Positions 40,165 through 50,384 of a stretch of 64,000 nt of DNA are shown piece by piece. This stretch comes from Stomorhina lunata (Eukaryota > Arthropoda > Insecta > Diptera > Rhiniidae). The stretch covers positions 60,906,863 to 60,970,862 of the forward strand of contig OW121741.1 of assembly GCA_933228675.1 (NCBI GenBank), read 5' to 3'. The first letter of the stretch is position 1, and each line of letters starts with the position of its first letter. The notes under the pieces were generated by a model that worked only from the letters and a program-made list of their open reading frames with translations, ran no database searches and had not been told where the DNA came from. A program made the position numbers and the translations under genes.

Positions 40165-40308
40165 GGTGAATTATGCAGTTGATATTTTAACTCTATTATT
40201 ATTGGTGACTTTAACACCAATCTTTATAATGAATTAAGGTGAATTATGCGGTTGATATTTTAACTCTATTATTATTGGTGACTTTAACACCAATCTTTAT
40301 AATGAATT
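40163..40308 (+). repeat. 73-bp tandem duplication within the LINE-A endonuclease
   Basis: Two adjacent copies (40163-40235 and 40236-40308) begin AAGGTGAATTATGC and differ at about one base (CAGTTG versus CGGTTG). Because 73 is not a multiple of three, the duplication shifts the frame. It lies outside the part of the LINE repeated at 46863, so that copy cannot show which change came first. Confidence 0.85.
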
Positions 40309-42340
40309 AGAAGCCGGTACAGTTAGAAATATTTGCCGAAGTACATGCTTATCTTATCTACACAATCGAATTCCCACTCATTATGATAGTAGATTTAACA
40401 TAACTTCGTTAATAGACTTTGCTTTTATTAGTGACATTAAATTAGTAATAGACTCTGGCCAGTTTATGACTATGCTTTGGGATCATGCTTTTATATACCT
40501 TAGTATTGATTTGAATTTTAAAATTGATAGTAATATCGTAGAGTCCAAGGATTATGACGCTATAGACGCAAATACGGTTTATAATATTGTTTCATTAGAA
40601 TATTGGAATGCAATATTCTCTACAAATAATGTTGACGACCAACTTAATATTTTTTATGAGTTAATAAATACAATACATAATGTAACTCCGATTAAGATAA
40701 GGAAAATTAAGAATGATAAAGATTTTTGTAAACTATTGGATGTCAAAACTGCTCGGAATATCAGGGATTTAGCATATAAAGTATACACGGAAACTAAGAC
40801 GACTGACGCATGGAGAACATACTGCAAATACCGTAATAAAGTGAAGAGTTTGATAAGGAGACATAAGGCTAGATATTGGTCAGCGAAATTTGAAAACACC
40901 AATAAAAGCGAATGGTGGAAGATTATAAATAATAAACTAAAAAAGAAATCACAGCATCCACTCGATCAACATGATCCTAATACCTTAAACCAATACTTTG
41001 TATCTTCGCAATCTGATCAAATATATAATCTAAATACTAAACTTTTCAGCATTTAGAAACAATGGTTTTTCCTTCAGATGCATTGACCAATTAGAACTTT
41101 TCTGTGTTTTTTCTAGTGTAAAGTCTAATTCAGTAGGTCCAGACAAAATACCTCCTGCATTTTTTAAGAAGATATACCCTTTTATAGAACGTTATCTATT
41201 ATTTATATATAATACTATTCTAACTAGATCTATATATTCCAAAAAATGGAAAATTTCACGCGTTGTACCGATACAAAAAAGGATGGGGACAAATTTAATT
41301 GAGAATTATAGACCCATAAGCATTTTAAATTTTGTATCTAAGGTTTTTGAGACGATACTAAAAGATCAAATCCAAAAACATGTCAACGACAGACAATTAT
41401 TGAACGATAGTCATTATGAATTCCGTGCTGGAGGAAGTACGTCAGGATTGTTATTATCTCTTACAGAGCATATACGCCAAAACACTTATATAAGAAAAAT
41501 ATCTACAATTGTTTCTTTAGATTTAAGCAAGGCTTTCGATAATATTGATTACTTTATATTGGTAATCAAGCTGCATTCCCAATTTGAATTTTCCTCTGCC
41601 TCTTGTAAACTTATGTACTCCTATCTAACTGGAAGAATACAATTGGTTGGATTAAATGGAATAGAATCTTCAATTTTAGAATGTACAAGTGGATTACCTC
41701 AGGGCTCTTCACTATCTCCATTATTGTTTCTAATGTTTGTTAATGACTACCCTAAGTATGCTGAGAGTAAAGATTGTACAATCTTTATGTTTGCAGATGA
41801 CATAAACTTGCTCTTTAGTGGTGAAAAGGATTTCATTGATTCTCATGAGTCTACTATTAATTATGTCTTGAAACAAACTTTATCTTGGGCAAACATCAAC
41901 AACATGAAATTTAACCCTAGAAAAACATTAGCATTGACATTTAGATCAGTTAATGAAGAACAAAACAACCTAAATATCCTCTTTGATGACATTGCAGTTA
42001 AATTTGTAGAAACATTAAAATGTTTGGGTGTGACTTTAGATGCAAGCTTAAACTTTGGTCCTTATATATCCGAAGTTTCTAGTAAAATATGTTTTACATT
42101 GAGGACTTTATACAATTTAGACTGATACCTACTGATACTGCTTGGAGATTTATAGTGGGACTCAGTGTACTCAGTTAAGAAGGTTGCGTTTAATTTTTAA
42201 TCGTATTATAAGATTTGTATTTAAACTTAATTTTAGAAATCATGTTTCCAGTTACACTGGTTGTTTTTTGTCATGTTCGTTTGAAGACTTTTTAAATATG
42301 AATAATCTTATAGTTATGTATCGCATATTAACTACTTAAT
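40256..42340 (+). pseudogene. LINE-A ORF2, endonuclease C-terminus and reverse transcriptase
   Basis: The end of the endonuclease (GDFNTNLYNE, then a degenerate DHAF), a linker rich in basic residues, and the reverse transcriptase follow in several frames. RT landmarks are GPDKIPPAFFK near 41140, NYRPISILNF at 41304, LDLSKAFDNIDY near 41520, SGLPQGSSLSPLLF near 41690 and the catalytic FADD at 41790-41801. Frameshifts or stops occur near 41056 and 42125. The 280-residue stretch 41283-42125 is the longest intact piece. The same defects occur in the second copy, so they predate the duplication. Confidence 0.9.
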
Positions 42341-42404
42341 CACCTCCTTGCTCGTTTGAATTATTTCATTCATCACGATCTGTAAGAAACCCTCAGTTTA
42401 TTTT
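40707..42404 (+). repeat. 1.7-kb direct repeat, left copy (flanks antisense LINE)
   Basis: This 1,698-bp stretch of LINE-A reappears at 46863-48558, about 99.6% identical by eye. Differences include CTTATATAAG/CTAATATAAG, a 1-bp deletion near 47986, ATCCTC/ATCGTC and CAGTGTAC/CAGTCTAC. Its right edge is the poly-A (T-rich) end of the antisense LINE. Confidence 0.9.
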
Positions 42405-42721
42405 TTTTTATTTTATTTATTTATTTTATTTTCATTTCCTGTACAACAAGATTGAGTCTTATAATTAAAGTACAGGAACGCATAGTGTTATAAGATTTTT
42501 ATGAATAATGATTAATGAAAATTAAGAAATAGGAAAAATAAACATATAATATTTGTATATGCGTATATATCTGCGGCAATAAATGACAAGTTATAAGTTA
42601 AGCTATTGATATTTTTTAATGCCACAGATATGTAAAATTATAATAAAAAAAAAAAAAAAAAATTTAACTAAAATAATAAAAAAAAATGTTTGAAATTAAT
42701 GAGGAAAAAACAAAATAAAAT
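42405..42721 (-). other. 3' UTR and A-rich tail of the antisense LINE
   Basis: No coding sequence is present. On the plus strand it begins with a T-rich run with TTTA periodicity, which is the A-rich tail of the minus-strand element, then AT-rich DNA with a poly-A run near 42645-42661. The tail orientation agrees with target-primed insertion at the T tract of LINE-A. Confidence 0.75.
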
Positions 42722-44128
42722 TTATGCAAAAGATTTAAACAAAAATGATTTAAAACTATTAGCATTGCTATTAAGTTGTTGGTTCAGTGGAAGATTATTC
42801 CAAAGACGAGCGGCATGTACGTAAAACTGCCATTCAGAAACTAGGCATTGGTGTCGAGGTATCACGAGGTTATGATTACGTTGGGATTGAAAAAAACGAA
42901 GTTTATCAAATATGTATTTGGGAGTTTCAGTGTAAATGATTTTATGCAAAAAAATGAGAGTGCGAATTTTTAATAAGCTATCAAGCGACACTCCGAAAAG
43001 ATTATTGGAGACGGAAGACACATGATCATACCTTTTCAATTTATATACGTATCTTGTAATATTGTTATAAAGGACATTTAGCTTTCTTCTGCTGACTGAA
43101 TCGCAGCTTGAAAATATTTCACACCCATATAGTAGGGAAGGAATCAGGTAAGTTTTGGCAAGTAAGGTTCTTATTTTTAGTGGAATGAAATACTGTGAGG
43201 ACCAGAGAGCCCTTAACTTTATATAAATTTGACCCACCAGAGAATTTACGTGGTCAGTCCATGTCAAGTTGTTATTGAAAATTATGCCGAGATTTTTCGC
43301 CGAATTGACAATTTCGATTTTGTCGCCATTTAGAAGAATGTCATCGGTAATGATGGGAACTAACTTTTTTTTACAAATTATAATACATTTAGATTTGGCC
43401 GGATTTAAACAGAGCCCATTAGCACTAGCCCATAGGTTAATTTTTTCTAAATCGCTGTTTAGATGAGACACACCTGAGGCAATATCTTCTACTGGGCTAC
43501 TTAGTGTAAGTTGTACATCATCTGCATATAAGTGGATTTTGCATTTTAAGAGTTGCTTTGGCAGATCATTTACATACATGGAAAATAAAAGTGGACCTAA
43601 AGTAGAACCCTGAGGTACACCTCTATTAACAGATAAGCTGTCTGACCAAATGTCGTTAGCGAATACCGATTGAGTGCGATTTGATAAATATGACGATATC
43701 AAATTTGTTGACGCGTTCGTAAATTTAAAAAAATGTTTTAGTTTTTTAGTGAGTATATTATGATCTACCGTGTCAAATGCCTTGGAATGATCTAAGAGCA
43801 CTAAAAAGCTAATATGCCCATTTTCTAACTCCAGCCGTAAATTTTCACAAACTTCCACAAGAGCTGTTATACAACTGTGGTTTTGGCGAAAACCTGATTG
43901 TTTATCAGTAAGCAAATTGTGAGTATTGACATATGTAATAATCTGTTTATACAATAACTTTTCTAAAACCTTTGACAAAAAACATAATATGGCAATGGGT
44001 CTATGCTCTCCATTGGCCTTGGGCAATGGAACAATTTTTGCATGTTTCCAGTTAGAAGGAAATATACCCGATATTATAACTGAATTAATCAAATGCGTAA
44101 CGTATGGGAGAATCGCTTCCCACAGCAT
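42722..44128 (-). pseudogene. Antisense LINE ORF2, reverse transcriptase part
   Basis: These 468 residues cover nearly all the reverse transcriptase: HRPIAILCF, KQSGFRQNHSC, LLDHSKAFDTVDH, RGVPQGSTLGPLLF and catalytic YADD (minus-strand codons at 43517-43528). The C-terminus ends with the LWNNLPLN-type motif common in CR1/Jockey elements. The first ATG is internal; the frame should join the upstream endonuclease frame but is shifted near 44110-44128. Catalytic residues are intact, so the lesion is recent. Confidence 0.9.
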
Positions 44129-45497
44129 TTGATTTTAGTGAAGAGCACATTAAGATAACTTCATATTGTGTAACGCAAGAAAATTGAAAATTATTGCCTG
44201 TTGATTCATGCTCAGCATTTGACAGATCGAAGTTATAATAATTGGGATTTGTTTGAATGACCGGAATATTGGTAAATGTTTTGTTTAGCTTATTTACATC
44301 CAAGTGGCAGTCAACAGTGCTGCTTGCATTGCCGATTCCTATCTCTCGAATAGTGTTCCACGTTTGCTGAGAATTTATGGCATTACTAAAGCGATTGGAA
44401 TAATATTCAGCTTTTGCTTGTTTAATTTGCTTATTAGCATTTTTCCTGGCGATAGAAAATTGTAATTTAAGATCAGAAGTTCTATATCTTTTCCACCTGG
44501 CATGCGCTGAGTCTCTTTGATCTATTGCATTCTTAACAGTACTTGAAAACCAAGGATTTTGTTTGGGTGTTACTTTTTTATATTTAAGTGGTACAGTTAA
44601 GTCAAAAAGATCTTGAATGCAGCGTTCCAAAAATAACGATTGTTTATCAGCAGACGGCATGTAATAAATGTCACTCCATGGAATAAGTGCTGAATATTCG
44701 TAGAGCTGATTAAGATCTAATTGTTTAAAATCACGAAAACAGAAACATTTTTCATTTTGTTGGACTTCAAAATTGTAAGTCAAAAAGATTAGGTCATGCT
44801 TAGAAAAACATGACGCAGATATTTGGTCATATAGGAAAATACTATTAGTGTTAGATACAAAAAATAGGTCAATCAGTGTGCTTGATGTGGATGTATAGTG
44901 CGTTGGACATGTCGTATTGACTGGAAAAAGACCGAATGACAACATATTATTTGGAAAGGCAACTTCATCCAAAATATTTGAATTAAAGTCACCGGCAATG
45001 ACCACATCGTTATATTCTGGGGCAAGATTTTCTAGTGTATCATATAAAACTGTTAGTGGAATTCTCTTGTTTGGTCTATAAACACAGCCTACCAGAAGTT
45101 TATTGCCACATGAAAAGATTTCGACAAAAATGAACTCAGTACTATGTTCAGTAGGAGTATTTACAATTTGTGATTTGCAGCATAATTTGCTAGAGATAGT
45201 ATTTTTAACAAAGATGGCAACACCGCCTCCATGATTTTCTCTATCACATCTAAAGACCTTGTAGCCAAAAGGACAAATAAAACTATCGGGTGTGGATGCC
45301 ACCAGCCAAGTCTCTGAAACACAAATAATATCAACATCCGAGTTTACGAATACTAATTTAAATTCATCTAGCTTGTTATTTAAGCTTTGGGCATTTATAT
45401 GTACAATTTTAAGTCCCTTTTTATATTTAGCCAAGATTCTTACCATGTTTATTGTTGAATCTTTGGATCTTCCACCTTCACCGCTGTTAACAACCAT
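44085..45497 (-). pseudogene. Antisense LINE ORF2, endonuclease part
   Basis: The frame begins at ATG 45497 (upstream codons would need a TTG start). It carries a complete APE-type endonuclease: KIVHINAQSLNNK, DIICVSETWL, CVYRPN, IAGDFNSN, LIDLFFVSN and the C-terminal SKHDLIFLTY. A linker with basic residues (ARWKRYR, KQIKQAKAEYYS) follows up to KSNAVGSDS at the start of RT. It then runs out of frame at 44085, overlapping the RT frame by 44 bases. It would nick the target and prime reverse transcription. Confidence 0.9.
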
Positions 45498-45653
45498 GAA
45501 AAAATAGTATATTATGGTGTGCAATGCTAATAGAGGCAAGAATTAGAAATAGAATAAAATATGTTACGGTTACAACACAAATAAAATAATCAATAATAAT
45601 AATAATTAATAAAAGTAAATAAAAAGTAAAATAATCATAAACTAGATAAAATT

Positions 45654-46536
45654 TATTCAGCTGTGCGAAAAAAAAACTGCTGAAGTTGTTCTGGAGACAT
45701 AATATAAACTGGTTCATCATTTTCGCTTTTTTTACGTAGACGAGGCCCCGTAGAGTATAAACCGTCTTCAAAAGCTTATCCTTCTTTAGTTTGAGGGCTG
45801 ATTTAAAGATGTTATAATTGTGAGGGGTCAGATTTTCATGAATGTAAAAAGAAACATTACTATCAAAACCTGCATCTGATAAACGCAAAGGAGAGTTAGA
45901 TTTTCGACGGTGGGCAGCAATAATTCTTAGGAAGTAATTTTTTTCGTACGGTGAATTAAATTTTATCACAATGGGCGGATCATCAACGTTCCGATGATTC
46001 TTAAAGTTTTTAACACGAAAAATAGATTGAAAAGATGGTATTTCAAAATTGACAGTGTTGCAAATATTTTCGAAGATTACATTTAAGTTTTCGTTGCTAT
46101 AATACGGTATACCTGTGATGCGCACGTCTGATGCCACCGCCGAGTTTTCTTGGTTTAAGCATTTAATTTTTAAGCTTTCAACCTCAGACTCAAGTTTGTG
46201 AAATTCAATCATGTTAGTCTCTAATTTACCCACTTTATCATTTAATTCTTTTACTTCACTTTTTACCTCGTTTAGAATTTCACTTTTAATATTTTGAAAT
46301 CTCTCTTCAATTTCAGATATTAAACTACTCTTAGTTTCAGCTATAAGAGTTTTTATGAGTTCTGTTTGCTCTTTTATATACTCATCTTGTTTCGATAATT
46401 TTTCATCAAGCCAATTCCATAAACGGCTCCGTGAAAAAGAATCTCTAGGAGTTGAAAAAATTAAATCTGCACGAATGTTCTCAGGCAAACCAATCTCAGC
46501 TTCATTTGCGGTTCTCTTTGTTTTGCGAGTATCCAT
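45654..46536 (-). pseudogene. Antisense LINE ORF1 (RNA-binding, coiled coil)
   Basis: Starting at ATG 46536, residues about 50-140 form a charged heptad-rich coiled coil (EIEERFQNIKSEI, EVKELNDKVGKLE). A region like the RRM/C-terminal fold of LINE ORF1 proteins follows (VRITGIPYYSNE, FRVKNFKN, PPIVIKFNSPYEK). ORF1 proteins bind the element RNA. The frame is thrown off in a 7-base homopolymer near 45726-45733. One more base there would restore a sensible C-terminus stopping at 45654, about 294 residues. As read, it instead runs into a hydrophobic tail ending at 45487. The shift could be a real mutation or a sequencing error. Confidence 0.8.
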
Positions 46537-46862
46537 TATAAAGAGTTGTTTTATCAGTATGTTGTTTATATTATGTTTAGGTTTTTTGTTTTTGTTTTTT
46601 TTTCTTTGTGTCTTTTTGATCTATTTTTTGCAAATTGGTTTGTTATTATTTTGAAGCAAATTTTAATAAATCTTTTTCTGTTAATAAATCAAGTTAGAGT
46701 TGATAAATTTTCTTGTCACTTATAACAGTTTGTAGGATTTTTTACACAGAATAATTTAGTATAGTGATGAATGTAAATTATTAGCTTTAACGATTAAAAA
46801 ATATTAAAAAACTCGGAGCACAATTAATATGCGTGTGCACGTAAAAAAAAAAATTTTTCTTT
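46537..46862 (-). other. 5' UTR of the antisense LINE
   Basis: About 325 bp of AT-rich DNA upstream of ORF1, with pyrimidine-rich TTTGTTTTTGTTTTTTTTTC near 46585 on the plus strand. No clear promoter motif was identified. The right edge, where LINE-B resumes at 46863, is set by the start of homology with 40707. Confidence 0.6.
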
Positions 46863-48558
46863 TTAAGAATGATAAAGATTTTTGTAAACTATTGGATGTC
46901 AAAACTGCTCGGAATATCAGGGATTTAGCATATAAAGTATACACGGAAACTAAGACGACTGACGCATGGAGAACATACTGCAAATACCGTAATAAAGTGA
47001 AGAGTTTGATAAGGAGACATAAGGCTAGATATTGGTCAGCGAAATTTGAAAACACCAATAAAAGCGAATGGTGGAAGATTATAAATAATAAACTAAAAAA
47101 GAAATCACAGCATCCACTCGATCAACATGATCCTAATACCTTAAACCAATACTTTGTATCTTCGCAATCTGATCAAATATATAATCTAAATACTAAACTT
47201 TTCAGCATTTAGAAACAATGGTTTTTCCTTCAGATGCATTGACCAATTAGAACTTTTCTGTGTTTTTTCTAGTGTAAAGTCTAATTCAGTAGGTCCAGAC
47301 AAAATACCTCCTGCATTTTTTAAGAAGATATACCCTTTTATAGAACGTTATCTATTATTTATATATAATACTATTCTAACTAGATCTATATATTCCAAAA
47401 AATGGAAAATTTCACGCGTTGTACCGATACAAAAAAGGATGGGGACAAATTTAATTGAGAATTATAGACCCATAAGCATTTTAAATTTTGTATCTAAGGT
47501 TTTTGAGACGATACTAAAAGATCAAATCCAAAAACATGTCAACGACAGACAATTATTGAACGATAGTCATTATGAATTCCGTGCTGGAGGAAGTACGTCA
47601 GGATTGTTATTATCTCTTACAGAGCATATACGCCAAAACACTAATATAAGAAAAATATCTACAATTGTTTCTTTAGATTTAAGCAAGGCTTTCGATAATA
47701 TTGATTACTTTATATTGGTAATCAAGCTGCATTCCCAATTTGAATTTTCCTCTGCCTCTTGTAAACTTATGTACTCCTATCTAACTGGAAGAATACAATT
47801 GGTTGGATTAAATGGAATAGAATCTTCAATTTTAGAATGTACAAGTGGATTACCTCAGGGCTCTTCACTATCTCCATTATTGTTTCTAATGTTTGTTAAT
47901 GACTACCCTAAGTATGCTGAGAGTAAAGATTGTACAATCTTTATGTTTGCAGATGACATAAACTTGCTCTTTAGTGGTGAAAAGGTTTCATTGATTCTCA
48001 TGAGTCTACTATTAATTATGTCTTGAAACAAACTTTATCTTGGGCAAACATCAACAACATGAAATTTAACCCTAGAAAAACATTAGCATTGACATTTAGA
48101 TCAGTTAATGAAGAACAAAACAACCTAAATATCGTCTTTGATGACATTGCAGTTAAATTTGTAGAAACATTAAAATGTTTGGGTGTGACTTTAGATGCAA
48201 GCTTAAACTTTGGTCCTTATATATCCGAAGTTTCTAGTAAAATATGTTTTACATTGAGGACTTTATACAATTTAGACTGATACCTACTGATACTGCTTGG
48301 AGATTTATAGTGGGACTCAGTCTACTCAGTTAAGAAGGTTGCGTTTAATTTTTAATCGTATTATAAGATTTGTATTTAAACTTAATTTTAGAAATCATGT
48401 TTCCAGTTACACTGGTTGTTTTTTGTCATGTTCGTTTGAAGACTTTTTAAATATGAATAATCTTATAGTTATGTATCGCATATTAACTACTTAATCACCT
48501 CCTTGCTCGTTTGAATTATTTCATTCATCACGATCTGTAAAAATCCTCAGTTTATTTT
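46863..48558 (+). repeat. 1.7-kb direct repeat, right copy
   Basis: This is the counterpart of 40707-42404 (offset 6,156 falling to 6,154 after two 1-bp losses). It begins at the 5' end of the antisense LINE and runs on without a break into the 3' part of the LINE, which the left copy lacks. Confidence 0.9.
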
Positions 48559-48700
48559 GCCACAAATTTCATGCTCTGCTTTTGAAAGATCATTTTTGAT
48601 AAGGAATTGTAGGTTATGGAACACGCTCCCTATAAACTTAAGGACATTTGCTAATGCAATTTCAACAATCAAGACTAAATATCTACAACATTTCAGTTAA
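46863..48700 (+). pseudogene. LINE-B ORF2 reverse transcriptase remnant
   Basis: It shows the same RT motifs as LINE-A (YRPISIL, SKAFDNIDY, GLPQGSSLSPLLF, FADDINLLFSG) and shares its older stops. It has an extra 1-bp deletion near 47986 just after FADD. Unlike LINE-A it keeps the C-terminus, with LWNTLPINLRT near 48618-48650, and the natural stop at 48698-48700. An apparent frame starting at ATG 46829 is a chimera of the antisense 5' UTR and this LINE. Confidence 0.85.
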
Positions 48701-48757
48701 AATAATAACTACTTTAACTATTGTTTTTCATCAATAATAATTTAAAAGTGTATGTGT

Positions 48758-49083
48758 ATATCGTCGTTGAAAATCCAAAACTGTGTATCATCAAAAAAAT
48801 CAAAATCGTGTTTTTGATTGATTATGATTCGTAAAGTTGTCTTATATGTCTCTACCAATTTTTAGATTTTTACGACCAAAAAAAACGGTTTTATATCAAT
48901 AATTCAAAATTGCGTATCAACACGTGCACTATTTTCAAAATTCAAATATGCGTATCATCAAACTTGGGGTAAGATATGAAAATAAAATATTTGAATTTAA
49001 AAAAATATATATTTTAATTTTTACTTCTCCTGTAAAATTTGAAAAAGTGTTGTTACGCAGTTTTGGATTTTCAACGACGATAT
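48758..49083. mobile_element. MITE-like palindromic element, copy 1
   Basis: A 326-bp segment is bounded by 30-bp inverted termini with one mismatch; the left end starts ATATCGTCGTTGAAAATCC. The inside has short phrases of the form CAAAATTGCGTATCA and no ORF of its own. It sits in the LINE-B 3' UTR, before the A-rich tail. Target-site duplications are not clear. It could be a MITE or other fold-back repeat of unknown family. Confidence 0.6.
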
Positions 49084-49460
49084 TAAGATTTTTATTGAAT
49101 TTATATATTTTCTCCATCACATATAAAAACTGTATTAATAATATATGACCCAAATGGGCTCAATTAAATAAATAAGTAAATAAAAATAAATAAAAAAAAT
49201 AAAAAAAAAAATTAAATAATACTATTTAAGTTAAACAAAAAAATGTTCATATTATTTCTTGTATGGAAAAGGTGTCAATTGACTTGCTCAAATCAAAAAA
49301 TTGTAAAAGAAAGGGTGATAAATGACAAAACTTCTAAAAGATATTGTAAGTTTTTATTTTTTTACTTACTGTATATGCATGTATTAATAGTTATGGTCTC
49401 AGATATCCAGTTAATGTATTTATTAATCAGACCTCAGTACCTAACAACGTAAATGTACCA

Positions 49461-49527
49461 CCCTAATATCAAAAAATTAAAGCTCTTAAAAAATCGTTAT
49501 ACTTTTACTAAGGAAGTTTTTCGATAA
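49461..49527 (+). repeat. Inverted repeat, left arm (unit 1)
   Basis: This 67-bp arm matches the reverse complement of 53927-53993 at 64 of 67 positions (core AGCTCTTAAAAAATCGTTA). Weaker homology continues outward for about 80 bp (CAGATATCC, CAGACC, GTAAATGTAC). It may be a terminal inverted repeat of a DNA transposon or two opposed copies of one repeat. Confidence 0.75.
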
Positions 49528-49920
49528 TTCCAACCGAACTATTAAAAACAAACAATTTTTGTTTTGCCGCAAATTGGGATCGCCAAAATACATTTTTCGT
49601 TATATCTTCGGACGACGTTCAACAAATCCTTCGTCAGCCCATAGAAAATAACGCCTCCAAGATCCGGTAGTACGTTCAGATTGCTATACAAAGATTCTAT
49701 CAGCCAGAAATGAAGCAACGGTAGGCATTCGTCAAATGTTCGGCCCACAATTTCAGAATAAACTTCGAGAGTGACTCATATTTCGATATGATCAATTGGA
49801 AAAAAATTGAATTGACTGAGCCGCCACGCTTGGAGTTCTATATGCAAGAACAGCTTTCCACAGTTTTCCAATGAAATAATCGAAATACTAAGTTAAAATA
49901 AGGAAAATTCTTTCTTTTGA
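49528..49920 (+). other. Interior flank of the inverted repeat; possible transposase relic
   Basis: Between the left arm and LINE-3 lies a stretch readable with two stops at about 49610-49875 (phrases such as FDMINWKKIELTEPP and FYMQEQL). The composition is less AT-rich than its surroundings and protein-like, loosely recalling hAT-type transposases, but I cannot assign a family. The same sequence is at about 56658-57050. Confidence 0.25.
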
Positions 49921-49929
49921 TTGTTTTTC

Positions 49930-50384
49930 TTTGCAAATTTTAATTATTTTTACTCTCTGCGATGGGTAATCATCTTGTCGCGATGCAGAGGCTTACGCGC
50001 AATGAACCATAAGGCTGTGCTGGTGGAGATATTTTCTTATCTCTGGCAGGGGCACCCATACCAGACAGGCTTATGGAGAGTGCTATACCAAGAATTACCC
50101 ACCCCCGTATCATCTGGAGTCTGTTTTCCATATTGGGCGGCCAGATGATATCTTTTTGAACCCCACTACAGCAGTCCTTCAGTGCAGCTTTCACTGAACT
50201 GTAGCTGGGATTCAGTCCGTTTGGATATCAAATCCTAATTTTTGTCCGAACTCTTTGTAAATCCACAGGGCGTCTGATTCCCACATTGGGCGGCCCTTTG
50301 GTCTGCGTCTGTTCCCCGATGGGGCGGCAGCTTTCTTTGACTTGGCTGTAAGTATAAACTGCAAAAAACCCCAACCATGTAACC
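49930..50384 (+). other. LINE-3 5' UTR, unit 1
   Basis: This is non-coding DNA before the ORF1 start, holding repeated GGGCGGC motifs near 50136, 50287 and 50321. In non-LTR elements this region usually carries the internal promoter; no specific site could be identified. The second copy lies at about 57060-57514. Confidence 0.5.

Larger units (their letters stand above)
39601..42404 (+). mobile_element. LINE-A: decayed Jockey/CR1-like non-LTR retrotransposon, 5' part
   Basis: This carries the endonuclease and reverse-transcriptase parts of a LINE ORF2 in plus orientation, broken by frameshifts. No ORF1 is seen, so it is 5'-truncated or lost that frame; the left limit is approximate. It stops at the T-rich end of the antisense LINE at 42405. 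Its missing 3' end is found downstream at 48559-49215, after the antisense LINE and a second copy of 40707-42404. Confidence 0.85.
42405..46862 (-). mobile_element. Antisense LINE (Jockey/CR1-like) with ORF1 and ORF2
   Basis: The 4.46-kb non-LTR element lies on the minus strand, inserted in the LINE-A/B copy. In its own direction it has about 0.3 kb of 5' UTR, ORF1 with a coiled coil, ORF2 with endonuclease then reverse transcriptase, a 3' UTR and an A-rich tail (T-rich at 42405-42430 on the plus strand). It is nearly full length but broken by at least two small changes. A homopolymer (CACGTAAAAAAA...) lies at its 5' junction near 46840-46862. Confidence 0.9.
46863..49215 (+). mobile_element. 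LINE-B: second copy and 3' end of the decayed LINE
   Basis: It starts with the repeat of 40707-42404, continues through the ORF2 C-terminus to the stop at 48700, then a 3' UTR interrupted by a palindromic element (48758-49083), and ends in an A-rich tail near 49165-49215 (AAATAAATAAGTAAATAAA). Together with 39601-40706 it accounts for one complete LINE copy. Confidence 0.8.

Noticed and set aside
46829..47212. 127-residue frame starting upstream of LINE-B
   Set aside because: It is an accidental fusion of the antisense LINE's 5' UTR with LINE-B coding sequence across the junction at 46863.
48924..49153. Overlapping 72-74 residue frames on both strands
   Set aside because: They lie in the palindromic element; the symmetry makes frames open on both strands without coding meaning.
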